A DNA stretch of 64,000 nt from Archegozetes longisetosus (lineage: Eukaryota > Arthropoda > Arachnida > Sarcoptiformes > Trhypochthoniidae), in contig JAEMBT020000007.1 of NCBI GenBank assembly GCA_018873245.2, positions 10,113,129 to 10,177,128 of the forward strand, in the 5' to 3' direction. The translations under genes were made by a program, and so were the position numbers. Below, piece by piece: positions 35,610 to 51,338 of the stretch. The notes beneath the pieces were generated by a model. That model saw nothing but the letters and a program-made list of their open reading frames with translations. It was not told the DNA's origin and did no database searches. Positions within the stretch are counted from its first letter, which is position 1. Each line of letters opens with the position of its first letter.

Positions 35610-37389
35610 GAATCAAATAACTGAGTCTCGATGTGGTGCTGGCTGCCTATGCTTAAGCTTCTACTCTTCACACACACAGTGACTGTTCTCCGCGTTGCAA
35701 ATACGGTGATTGGTTTGCAAGTGATCTCAATCTATAGTATGTAACTGAGTATAGTAAGGATAATACGCATCTAAACGTATGTGTGGTTTGAGTGTGTGCT
35801 GTTTTGGCAGATATAAACACAGCAGGTTTTCAGTGCTGTTTAGCTGTCGAATTTCAAGATTTGCTCGTTTTCATAGGAATGTGCCCGGAAGGGAGAGCAT
35901 CAGCCAAACCAATGTGTCGGCATCAGGGTCTTTACTCTAAACTTGTCCTTCTCCACAAGTATTTCGGACGAAAATCCTAACTTTTCAAGCATATAACAAA
36001 TCTGTTGCTTTAAGTCATTAGTAGTTTTACATGAATGAAGCATTAGATGGTGTAATAAGGGCCTAACACGTAGCAGTATACTAGCACAAGATACGCCACA
36101 AGATATTGTTGGGGCACTAGAAATACTTGCCATATATTATGATCTTTCTTATTATAGCATTCGTTTGATATTTACCATTGGAGTGAACACAACTTTTTTA
36201 ACCAATTCACAAACACATACAGGAGAGAGCATTAACCGAATAAAAGCTAACTATGCGCCTAAACATATCTCTACACATACAATCGAAAAACTATTCTGAT
36301 TTTCCTCAACTTCACATTTTCGCGAGAATTCGTCCCAACAGTTTTTAATGAGTAAAGCCTCAGGAATCTCTAAACTGATTAATCTGTTGTTTATGAGAAA
36401 AAAAAATCGCAAATAGCTCAGTGAATATTTCAACATAGTTGAGAAAATCTTATGACTATTTCATAAGCAATTGTAAACAAAATAAATTACATTCATATCT
36501 ATCAATATTTGTCGGAATAGTTGCGAAAGAGATAATGAAAAAACATTAAATAAATTGGCCATCACAAGAGTAAAGACCATTAACTACTGAGAAGACAAAG
36601 GCTGGAAGTGTTTACATGAATATATAGCTATTGACTACAATGTTGATGACTTTCCCGCGCAAAGTTGGACCAAAGAAAACCAGGCAAACCTTAACTATTG
36701 ACAAATAAAAGCCAACTTTCTAAGAAACAAGTAGACGTTTGGCTATCAGAGCATTTCACTGGTTTGTGGAAATAACAAAACCCAATCTTTTTCTAAATCT
36801 AAATAAAAAATTAACTAATTTAGCCCTTTGTCGACAATAGACTATCATTTGTTTCATATTTGATTAACCCTTTTTCAACACAAAGGCATTGTTGAGGCTA
36901 AACAGTAAACATTTGAAACATTAAATAAAATTTGGGTAAAAACGACAGATAGTGAACAGCACTAAACTGTAACCGATTTATCGAGACTGGCACCAATGAG
37001 TTGGGGGCAAACAATACTATCATAGGTCTAATTTGGGAAACGATAATAGCATTAATATGTTCGATGGTTAGTTACCTGTGAAATATGATTTCACTCGATG
37101 AGTACTTTTCCAGTCGATCTATCGGTTCCAGTGCATCGTCAGGATTGCTAAACGTGTCTTCACTTTGATTAACATTAGTATTACTAATATTATTGCTATT
37201 ATTATTACAATTGTTACTCCAATTAGGATCACTATTAGTTATATTGTCGGTCGAGTCATTCGATTGATTAATTAATAAACCATTCATAGCATTACTATTG
37301 GAGTCTTCATCATTTACGGGACTTGAAATCGTGGTCACAGCCATCGTATCTTTAGATGAATTTCCATAAACAGTCATTTCGTTATTCAT
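28122..37389 (-). CDS. PPP4R1: Protein phosphatase 4 regulatory subunit 1
   Basis: Ten exons: 37076-37389, 34335-34435, 33900-34042, 33758-33818, 33610-33695, 30430-30600, 30195-30353, 28741-30127, 28335-28658 and 28122-28270. They give 964 residues (human about 950). PPP4R1 is a HEAT-repeat scaffold that binds the PP4 catalytic subunit. N-terminal HEAT repeats begin at DRLEKYSSSEIIFHRQVVARS (split by intron 1). FHVRRVCAANFGDFCSVVGQ and WGVRKSCADVF follow, then RWV|KTAAFQSLGPFISTFADP across intron 7. A low-complexity acidic region fills much of exon 8, and C-terminal HEATs include HCAYSLPAVALTLGRQNW. The first about 80 residues are Asn/Ser-rich and specific to this lineage. The intron 7 donor must be the weak GTTCGT at 30194 to keep phase. 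Intron 5 carries five microRNA hairpins on the same strand. Confidence 0.95.
32152..32225 (-). ncRNA. miR-2 family precursor, copy 4 of cluster
   Basis: On the minus strand a 74-nt hairpin has nearly perfect outer pairing (ATTTCCACT / AGTGGAAAT). The 3' arm at 32158-32179 begins TATCACAGCCGCTTTGATTA, with the miR-2 seed ATCACAG. The 5' arm has CTCGTCAAAGTGGCAGTG. It is the last hairpin in the direction of transcription. Confidence 0.92.
32463..32544 (-). ncRNA. miR-2 precursor, copy 3 of cluster
   Basis: The 3' arm at 32469-32491 begins TATCACAGCCAGCTTTGATG and matches canonical insect miR-2a over its whole length apart from the last base. The 5' arm has CTCACGAAGTGGTTGTGA. The loop is about 20 nt. 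Confidence 0.96.
32683..32765 (-). ncRNA. miR-2/13 family precursor, copy 2 of cluster
   Basis: The 3' arm at 32693-32715 begins TATCACAGCCTACTTGACAC. The seed is canonical, but the 3' half differs from miR-2 and miR-13. The stem is long and well paired (CATGTCGTG / CACGACATG). Confidence 0.93.
32822..32894 (-). ncRNA. miR-2 family precursor, copy 1 of cluster
   Basis: The 3' arm at 32826-32848 begins TATCACAGCCACCTTTGATG. The 5' arm is TCATCAAAGGGGCTGATG. It follows miR-71 by about 270 bp in the direction of transcription. Confidence 0.93.
33001..33096. repeat. GA-rich low-complexity tract
   Basis: Purine-rich run of GAGA-type words on the plus strand, lying between the miR-71 and the first miR-2 hairpins. 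Pure (AG)n is absent. Confidence 0.75.
33112..33198 (-). ncRNA. miR-71 precursor
   Basis: An 87-nt minus-strand hairpin. The 5' arm at 33163-33185 begins TGAAAGACATGGGTAGTGAG, identical to arthropod miR-71 as I remember it. The 3' arm TCTCACTACCTTGTCTTTG pairs with it. It is the first hairpin of the cluster, in the usual mir-71-then-mir-2 order, and is probably processed from the PPP4R1 primary transcript. Confidence 0.96.
35539..35602. repeat. (AG)32 microsatellite in PPP4R1 intron 1
   Basis: 64 bp of uninterrupted AG dinucleotide in intron 1, likely length-variable. Open frames across it on both strands are artefacts of the repeat. Confidence 0.97.
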
Positions 37390-40300
37390 TTAAAATATTT
37401 GGATTGACTGTTTGACTAAATAAATATAAGAAAGCACTTTATAACATAAGTTAATACACTTTATAATATAAGTTAATAAACTTTATAATAAATAAAAACG
37501 AGTAAACGTGAGAAAGTGTAGAGAATGGCGCGCATTGTTTCAAACTATAATAAATCGTGTCTTTACTTGTATTGGCGACTCAGAGCCAATCTTTAGGAAC
37601 ATGTCCAGAAAGTAGCACAACTGGTCTGACGAGTGACCCCTTGGCCACATCAGTGCTAACTAACAAATAATGACCGTTCAAACACTCCAAGCGGAGAGCC
37701 TTTGGGCCAAACAGATTAGAGTGGATGGCAATAAGGAATAGAACAGTTGCTCGCTCTCTATCTGCATGTTTGAGAGTATGTATGTATGTATGCAGTGTAG
37801 CAAAAGTGTGGTTCAGTCTGTTTGGGAAGGAAAAGCAATGCTGTGGAGGGGAACTGCGCCAAACACTCAAACCAACACTCCTACAGCTTTCAGGTCCACT
37901 CACTGCAAGTTCAAAGTATAGCTCTGTAGAGCGAGTATGCGATCGAGTCACAGACCAGTCAAAACGAAGCAGATCACTGCGAGATCACTGTTAGCTAAAT
38001 TCTGATAAATAATCCAACATTTACTATACTAACGCCAGCTCTTTCAAGGACGAGATATAGAGTATTGGCTCTCACTCTACTCTACCATCAATTTTGAAAA
38101 TGGAGAAGAGAGTCATTTGTGGCCAATAAGACACTCACAGAAGAGAGTATGAAACCAAGCACAAGAGAGAGTATGGCAGAGCACAACAGAGAGTATAGGG
38201 GAGAGTGTGAGAGTGCGAGGGGGAGTACGAGAGAGAGAGTATGAGAGTATAGTAGAGGGTATTCTCTCGATAGTGAGACGCGATTCCTATGGTCTCTACT
38301 CTATCGCTCCCAACTTAGTTTAGCATCTCTTTTAATATTTGTCTACTATTACTACTCTCTCTTTGTCTGACATTCTAACGCTTTCTCTCACTCTTATTAT
38401 TGTCAGTGTTTTTGTTCAATAATTGACTGGTCTATTGTTTGAATATTGTTCGTAAATGTTGGCATTTTTCAGTCATTTCATACCAATACTATCTTAAACA
38501 ACAATTAATAGTAATATTGGACAATATATGCAATTTTAGATAAACATAATTTGAAAAATTCATATATAAAAAGTGAATGGCATTCAAATAAGCAATGGAT
38601 TGAAGGGCAGTCACCCTAAAGACTAAACAGTTTCACACATAAGCGAAGCATTTGATGCCAACATATTATGACCAATGATATGAATGTTCGCTTTGAAGCT
38701 ACGAAGGGATGCCAATGCTTTCTATACTATGCCTCTGACTCGCACCTAAACTAACTGAGCATTTGACCTAATTATTCGTGATTGACTAGCATCTCTCAAA
38801 CTCTAATGCCTTCATATGAAAAACAGACTAAAAAACTATAAAACAATCTAATGAGAGCTAAGTGAATGGACTGAATATCGTTAGTGTTGGCGCCACTATT
38901 GCTATCTCGATAGCAATGAATTGGGAGCTCTTTCAACTAAAATCAATTGAATGCTTACCTCAATATTTATAAGAAATTGATATATATTTCAATATATATA
39001 AACGAAAAATAAGCCAATCACACGTTGATAACTAACAGTTGTTCGAATCACTTAACAAACTAATGACTATTAGATGAATATATGGTTTATACGAAATGTT
39101 TAGTATAGTATAGAATACAATGAAATTTAATTGAAAGACTAAAATGTTGTTGTAGTGCGTAAACTAATGCGCGCCATTTTCTCAATGCCAGTCTTTTCAT
39201 TCATATAATACGCCAATCAATAGCAGCACTTTCCGGGGACTGTTTTACAACTATATAAGACGTCCACATATTCTGCTAACTTTTTCCGCCCAACCCTATA
39301 AATATTGGGACCTCTATTGATAGCGCGGCATAACTTTGAAAATATGTTTCAACCTCTTAATCAAGTCAATCTCATACTCACATATTTAACTTTTGATACC
39401 GCGTTTTATTTGCAAATTATTAATAATTTTTATTTAGTAAATGCCAAAAGTTGATTTATGATAAGTTGACAGTTGGAAAGTTGGCAATAATAATAGATGT
39501 ATAATGTTTTCACTTGTAAAACGTTGATTAGATGTTAAAATAGGATAAGTTAGAGTTGAATGAGAAAATACTTTTCTATAACTACATTCACTTTTTAAGA
39601 ACATAACTTATCTCATGCTAAGGCTTGATAATTTAGTAAAATCAATATACTTTAGATAAGTTGATGGTCCGTTACTATATATTCAACGATACAAGGATTA
39701 AATGCTTATGATTAATACTGAAGACGATATTCATTAATAAAATAATCGTAATCTAGAAATAACTCATACCAAGTTTTTAAGTTTTCAAATCTACTCCAAA
39801 TGGGATAAAACTATTTCAAATGTTTATTGCATGAATGATGAGTTGATTTTCAAACAAAATCAGCTTAAGTAAGATATGATGCATCGACCACTACTTGTCA
39901 GAACGCGTCACGATAAATAAGATAACATCTAAGAGCTTTTCATAATAGATTTTTGAAAAGATTTTTACTTCGTTCAACAGAAGATTAGTCATACATGAGA
40001 CTCAATCTCTTCTATGCTAACTCGTAAGATATGAGTCTATGTCGATTAAGTTTATTGTCAAACTTAGGCTAATTGAATATTTCTCATAAGTGGAGGTTTA
40101 TTGTAAACCAATAAAACTTTTGGTGCGTACTGATTGATCTTAATAAACATGTTTACCTGCTGTCAAGTTTAGTTGTATGCTGTAAACAGTGGAAATCAAC
40201 ACTAGCTTATCAATTGAATGTTGGACTATAAAAAGCTTTCAAAAACTTGTCCATCGCACTGATCGCAATTTCGCAATTTCAAATTCCAACACTGTATGTT

Positions 40301-42480
40301 TCTCTTCTCAAAAACCTTTTCGATTTGACTGATTTTCAAGTTCTCCGCTGATAAGGATTAGAACCAATCAGAAGAAATATTTATTAACGATTTTCGGATA
40401 ATTGTTTACCCATATGTTTGATTGGACTAAAAGTTGAAAAAATTTAGTACTAATTTGGTTGAATGCTTCCAAGTATTACTTATATAGCACTGCCACTCAA
40501 ATACCTGTACTGAGTTTGACAATTTTTATTTTTACTATATAATTCCAAGATCCGTGGCCAAGACCGTCCTCTGATTGCTATCAAATTTATGTTTTGATAG
40601 AACTATAAATAAGAAGTCACAACAACGCTTCAACCTCTTAGAAAGGTTTTAGTAAAGTTTGTTTTCTAAATAAGTTTTTGTTATTGAAATTCCATAAACT
40701 TCATCAATTTCAGTAACAGAGAGAACACGACTTTCTTGTTTGGCAACAAATGTATAAATTGAAGCTTATTCGCAATCTCGTCAAATGTTAATTTACTTTC
40801 AGAATGATAATTATTATTTATTTTTACAAGAGTTGAACGCTTCATCAGATTCTGCTAGATCGAAAGGCCAAGTATTAGCCATACCTTCAAAGATAGTTTG
40901 AATACTTTTGAGAACCTGTAGTATACGATTAGTTTTTCGTTGAAGAGTCATGGATTAACATATATATGTTCAAAGAGCATAGTTTTCGGACAATATATCA
41001 CTTTCTAAATGACTCTATCTTTGAAAAATTCAACCTAAAACTAGAAAATCAATGTTCAATAAGATCTTAATGGCAAAATTTTTGTATAAATGTGAAGTTT
41101 TTAAAGTTAAGTGTTAATAAATAAGATTACATCGATAAAATCATAACTTTTAGCAACGATATTAATCACTAAACTTCAAATAAGCAGTCTTTCAGATATT
41201 TTGCTGCAACTTGGCGTAAGAAATATTTTCGACACTTGAGCATTTTTAATTGAGCCCTTCGGATACAGGTTTAATAATTATTATGCCTAAGTCAAGATCT
41301 TGACAATGTTTGTCAGCCCGAGCTCGAGCCCTGAGCTAAAGAATCTTTTGAATCCGGAAAATGAGTTGTGAGTCTATGAATCATTGAATAGGTGTGAAAA
41401 ATGATGCAACTCTACTATTTATGTATTTATTGCGAGCTTAAAATATTGTGTTTATATATGTAAAGCAAGCTTGAAGTGCGTCATGCATTTCATAAATTTT
41501 TATATATAATACAGTTATTCAGCATAAAAAGTTATTATTTCTAATCTCTATAAAGAGATATATACTGTTTATATGATAGTTTACAATAGTTATTATTAGT
41601 TGAAGTAGGATTATCCCAACTTTTAAAACTCGCACCAATTCAAGTTCTATATAGTTATTAAAATTTTTCAATCCTTAACTGGTTATTTTTCACTTGTAAA
41701 CTGACGTTAAGATCTATTTATACCCTAACTGAAGTTTTATTGTTGCAATTTCCTAATTTGATTATAATATTTAACTAGCACTCATGTGAAGGGGTTCCCT
41801 ATCGATTAGAAACAATTTATATGGTAATTTAGCAATTTATTTGTGCTTTTTCACAAATTCTAGATCATTCTCAACTCATTTTTCGAATATTTCCATCAAA
41901 AAATCATTTAACAAATATAATAAATAGCCTGATTTCTCTCAAGATAAGATTAATGAATAAGACAAGGGAATTTAATGAATAATTTAATTTTTATCTTCTA
42001 TACTTGATTTATTAGGAATTCATTAGACACGATTGAAATCAAATTGTTTACATAATTTAATGAATTGATGTAATGAAAAAAATGCTATAAAATAAAACGA
42101 ATAAATGATTTTTTATATATTATAATTTCATGAAATGAGTTAATGGAGAAACTCAGGTTTTGTAAAAAAATATAACAATAATATACAGACTATTACAACT
42201 TCTCTTTAAAATATTGTACAGTAATCGGTTTTAAAAATAAATTCTGTGCATTTTAAATTCATAAATACATCCGTCGAATCGATCAACAATTATAGACAAA
42301 AGTGAAACATTCGTGTTCACTTTTGTCAACGAATAGATAATTAATTGTATTAGAAGTTGAAGGAAGTGTATGTCAAACAATTTGATTGATCTATTAGTTG
42401 AAAGTTGAAATGAAATGTTTGTTTCATATGACCAACAATAAGACTAATGACCATTAGTTTGTTTAATAGTTAATTTGAAT
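37390..42480. other. Gene desert between PPP4R1 and RSPRY1
   Basis: About 5.1 kb. The first 900 bp upstream of PPP4R1 are GC-richer and contain GAGAG-rich stretches (about 38100-38290), plausible promoter sequence. The rest is AT-rich with no coding frame that I can support. Close to RSPRY1, 42295-42306 and 42316-42327 form a perfect 12-bp stem, perhaps a 3' UTR structure. Confidence 0.5.
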
Positions 42481-46344
<3,864 letters not shown>

Positions 46345-48316
46345 CGCTCAGCTTAATAGACATTTTAAAATTCATTTTTATAATCAATTCATTTCTCAAA
46401 TCAATATTTCGTTTTCTTTTTATCCTATCTTTTCATTATTTATATCAATTCTTACCTAAATTTACATTCAAATTGAGTTTAGACTAAAATTCATTATAAA
46501 ATATATTATTAATTATGCGTCCAATTGATTGAAGCGTCGATTGAGTTATGTTTTGATAAGTTGAACATATTATGAGGTTATTGAATAACTGGTAGATTAG
46601 TAATTATAATAAATTAAAAAAATATAAGACAAAACTTGAATAACAGTTATCTATTTTCATAAGTGATGAAATGAATGCGAGCAAAACAAATAGCAATGCA
46701 AATAGAAATCTGATTGAAAAGAACGTAAGCCAACAGTTGTTGCAATAGCCTTACTGCGCATTCACTCATTTTGCACACAAACCCCACGACTGTGTAGTCA
46801 AATAACGCCCAATAGTTGTTTGTGAGCTCTTTTCAATCGAATAAAGAAAAATCTGTGAAAAGTTAGTGAATGAAAAAAAGTTCGGACTGGAGTTCGGCTA
46901 TCAAATGAAATATAGCTGACAGGTTTGACACAATAAAGACATTATATTGAAATGTTTGATACTTTTATAAGTTAAGATATTGTTTTCTGAGATTCTCTAA
47001 AGCATAAATAAGTTATGACTCATTCGAAAAGCCGATTAGAGCAAAGGATTATCTATGGGCTGATCTAATTGCTAGAATCGATTTTATTGATTTGAACTCA
47101 AGTTAGGAGTTGATAATTGACACTAATCTTCATATTGTTCGAGTGAGTTTCAAATTATTTAGATAATGGCACACAATACACCAACTGATAACCATTGTTT
47201 TAAACCAATTGATTAAACTTTGAGTTGTTCACAAAAATAAGAAAACTTTTATAAACTTTTATAAAAGTATAAAAGAGAAACGACTTAATGATATGTTTTG
47301 AGGAGATTAGACTACTTTAGTCGATATGGTGCTGTGACTAATTTGAATAACTGGTTATTAGCATAAAAGTAAGTCAACTCGAGTTTGGGAACCTTTGTCT
47401 CATCGTTGCAGTGATAACAATAGAAGACTGATTTTAGATCTCTTCCGCATCTGATAGTAATTTATTTATCATTTGGTTCTATTTATTTTACTTATTTTCA
47501 CCGGTAGCTAATAAACTTTATGCATTTCTCGCAAAGGATGTCAATCAATAATAAATATCAATTATCAGTCCATTAAGATTAGAGTCTGTTACTAATCTGT
47601 TTGCAATTCTTGTTCACATTCGCCAAACTATTTTCAGCTAAAATGAAAACTTATGATAAGGTTTTTATGAATCACTGCCTAAATAGAGATTTTACGCAAC
47701 TCTGACGGGTTTCCGGATGTACTTCAAATTTACTAATGATTGGCAAACAAAGAAACGAACTGAATGAAACATTTTTTAAATAAAATAAACTTTCCCCTGT
47801 CAATGTGTAATAGTATTAGATAAGATATAGTGATTGACAATTCTCAAATTTTGTTTAGAAAACATTGTGTTCAGTCAGTTAAATATTTATAGTTTGGCCT
47901 AATGTTTGCAACTAAGATCTAAATTGTAAATTCAATTTGCTTAATGAATTTGACATCAATTTGAATGTGTGGCATTCTAAGGAAAGTGTGATTAATAAAT
48001 ATTTGACGAGAAGTGAAGATACTTCTATAATCTGCAAAATGAAAAGTGAGTAACGGATAGAAAGTTGAGCCTAAACCACAACAGGGCCACACCCGCAATA
48101 AAATCCTACGCAAAAATGAGCTAAAGAGCAAACTCGCACTGATAGCCAAATTGAATCGCACTCTTCTTACATAACTAATACAAAGTTTGGCTGCTTTTCT
48201 GTAAACAAGTCTTGAAAATTTGTTGCTCTTCTATCAGGTCCGAAGACTGAATTGATCATTTTACTTAGTCGTTGATTTGTGAATTCGTTTATTGAATCAC
48301 TGGTTAGCCTAAGAGA
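46345..48316. other. Shared upstream region of two divergent genes
   Basis: About 2 kb between the RSPRY1 start (leftward) and the MARVEL gene start (rightward), AT-rich. It must hold both promoters. No coding frame or mobile element is recognised. Confidence 0.5.
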
Positions 48317-50267
48317 ATGCCCGCAACAGCAACAGTTCAAGTTCGTCAGACAACTACAACCACAGCTTCAAGAGCTTCGGTACTAGTCATAAATACTGGG
48401 TATCTGTCATCAAGACTAGGTCTCCTTAAGCTTTTATTATTGGTATGAAACGATTTTCTATCAAAAACTAATTGTTCTCAAAGTATTTGCCAATTATTTG
48501 TGTAAATTGACTCGAAATTTAGTGAAGCAAAAACATGAGTTTTGCAATAGGTTGTTATTTTTGAATTGGTGTATACATTAGGATTTTGGGGATGGCGATA
48601 ACTAGTTTTCTCATTGAAAAAATTAGCATTCTACTGGTTTTAATGCCAAATTTGCACGATAGACAGAATACTCTCATGAACACTACCGTAATTTGACCTG
48701 TTCTGCGACCTTTTTTTAATCGTTTGCATTTAGCGCAACCTACTAATCGCTAGACTCTTTGTAAACCAGCTTAAACTTTAGCCCTCTATACTTAAACTGA
48801 AAGTCAACTTTACTTTCACAAAAAGCTTGACTTAAAATGAATTTAAAACTTAAGTTAATTGTTGAATCACTACTTAAGTGTAATAATAACCGAAAGATGT
48901 GCATACTATTAAGTTGCCCTGACGTAAGTGTAAGGGACAAAACAGCAATTCGCTTGAGCAGTTTAGCACGTCTAATATCTAAATATAGAGATGTTTATTT
49001 TGTTTTAGTTCTTATTACAAAATACTCAAAATTGGCACACTTTATGCACATCTATATAGCAACGACCCTTCTATCTGTGACTAAAGACGGGCTACTTTTT
49101 TAAATCATTCAAATAAAGCTCTCAATGTGAAAAGTGTAAAACCAGATATCTATTGATAAGCAGATACACCCAAATATTGATTTTTATGCTATTTCATTGA
49201 ATCAATTAGTCTAAGTACGTTTTTATGTCACTACTGTTTGGGGAAGCATTAGTGAAAGTTAACTATTTCATTCAAGTTTAACATCATCAAAATGATAATC
49301 AGTTGAATAAATAACTCATTCATCAATAAACTTTTCAATGAACTTAAAAGTATAAATAGATTGGAAACAAGTAATAAACAGTTTTACTTACAAATAAAAT
49401 TTAGTGAGAATTTGGATAGTTTTTAAACTAGTTGAACTTGACATAGTAAAAGAATTACAAAATCAATACCCTTTAAGTACACGAAAAGTAATGCTGAATT
49501 TAATTTTAGCAGTATCTCGTATTATTTCCATAAAATTTAGTTCGATAACTACACTACGATTACTAACCAAGTTTACTAATACATCGCGAGTAAAAACAAG
49601 CACGTGGTAGCACTTATTCTGTATTATCTAAACTTATCTCTACTTAAATATGAATTTAATTCTTAAATAACAACCTATCTAAAATCAAACTTAACAAAAT
49701 CCTATATGACATAAATAAGATTGAAATTATTATTTTCAACAGATCTTGTCATTGATATGTTTCATACTGCTACTTCTTGAGGCGAGCTCGTACTACAGAA
49801 CTTATTACCGGGAATCTAACTATTACTTCTATCCATCAGCCGAACAATTCTTGATATTGGTTTGTTTTGCGAATTTTTATACCATAACATTGATGCTGGT
49901 CTCAGCTCTACTATCATTAGGCACTGCCAGTTTGCTGCCAAAAACAAGTTTTGTAAGTTAATTAAGTTGTTCTTTCAGCCGATCGATTGGTGAAACTGTT
50001 TTTTTCTTATAAAAGGATTTTATTTTCCACTTCGTCGGATGTGTTCTATTTCTAATTGGAGGTCTCTGGCTTGCTGCCAGAGCTTTCGATGAATATGGCC
50101 GAACCTATAAGGCTAAGGCAGCATCTGTAAGTGACCAAAAACTGGAACTAACCTGAAGAGATGTAAATGAAATATTTTGTTACTTGATGCAGATTTTGGC
50201 ACTTATCTGTGGAATTCTACACCTGATACACGGAATCCTTTCTTATAGGAGTTGCATCACTAATTGA
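48317..50267 (+). CDS. MARVEL-domain four-transmembrane protein
   Basis: Four exons: 48317-48442, 49743-49952, 50016-50126 and 50193-50267, all joined in phase 0, giving 173 residues. The first about 28 residues are Thr/Ala-rich and polar. Four hydrophobic segments follow: LGLLKLLLLILSLICFILLL, FLILVCFANFYTITLMLV, FHFVGCVLFLIGGLWLAARA and ILALICGILHLIHGILSY. The pattern of a Gly-Leu-rich first helix, an extracellular Tyr-rich loop and short termini fits MARVEL/CMTM-like proteins, which act in membrane apposition and vesicle traffic. Intron 1 is long (1.3 kb), and the other introns are about 65 bp. The fold assignment rests on topology and composition. The exact family member is not recognised. 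Confidence 0.8.
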
Positions 50268-51338
50268 GCAATTGGTTAAGCTTGAGGCTAAGCGATCAAT
50301 GCCAACCTGTGTTTTATTATCAAAGTTTAAAAAGCATTAACTGAAAGGTGTTATAATAGATATACATATATACTATCAACCTCCTTAAGCTATACTAAAT
50401 TGATTCGTCAGATTATTTCTTGTCTGCCAATATTGCTTTCGCTTCAAATTGAAAGTGTTTACAATGTAAAGCTTAATTTATTGATCAACTTGAAAACAAA
50501 TTGTTAGCAGATATCTTATGTATTTTTTATTCTCAACTTTCTAAATTGAATAGTACTCGATCAAAGTTGTTGACATAATTGAAGATTAATGTCAGGTAAT
50601 GTTTACTATGCATAACTGAATGTGAAATTCTATGAATAGAGTTTTGAATTAAAGAGAATGTAACTAAAGTTTGTTATAAGAGCTTATGTTACTTAAAGTT
50701 GTAGCTTGCATAACATTTAACTTAATACGTAATATTGATTGATAAACGATAATCTAATGATAATAAACAAGCTTATTGCACTTTTTCAATATGATAACTT
50801 TACTCAACTAATGCTCATTCGCTTATTATGAATGAAACTATACTCTTATAAATGATTTACGAATGTTTGCAAACGATATATTGGATTTTGTAAGAATTCA
50901 AGTTATATCAGTTGTTATAGATTTATCAAATCTCTTTCATTGTAGAATTGTAATGCAATGTAGAGTTTATTTAAAGATTAGTTTGTTTAGATTGCAATTG
51001 TATTGTTTCCATAACGGTTCATTGATTATTAAACACAAGATATTTTTTGTTTTTGATTCGCTTTTTTCCTTCCAATGTACTCAAAAATTTCACATATTTA
51101 TAATCAATTTGAATAAATTAATGGACAGTTATAGAGATATATGAAGAGAAGAGAATTTTGAAAATCCAGTAGTGGTTTGAAAACATAAACTGAAATGCGA
51201 TGAAGGTTTAAAAAAATCAAACATTACTTGAGACAAACAAGTTTATTGCATAATGTTAATCATAAATGTTTTAGATTATTAGGAAATCATTTAATTTTGA
51301 ATCAGTTGACTAGAAAGACATATTTAATAAATTGAAGT
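50268..51338. other. Spacer between convergent genes
   Basis: AT-rich 3' flanks of the MARVEL gene and the second carboxypeptidase. The open frame at 50863-51144 has strong T-rich bias and no recognisable domain, so I do not call it a gene. Confidence 0.5.

Noticed and set aside
35464-35682. ORFs on both strands with long Arg/Glu or Ser/Leu runs
   Set aside because: They run across the (AG)32 microsatellite and arise from the repeat itself.
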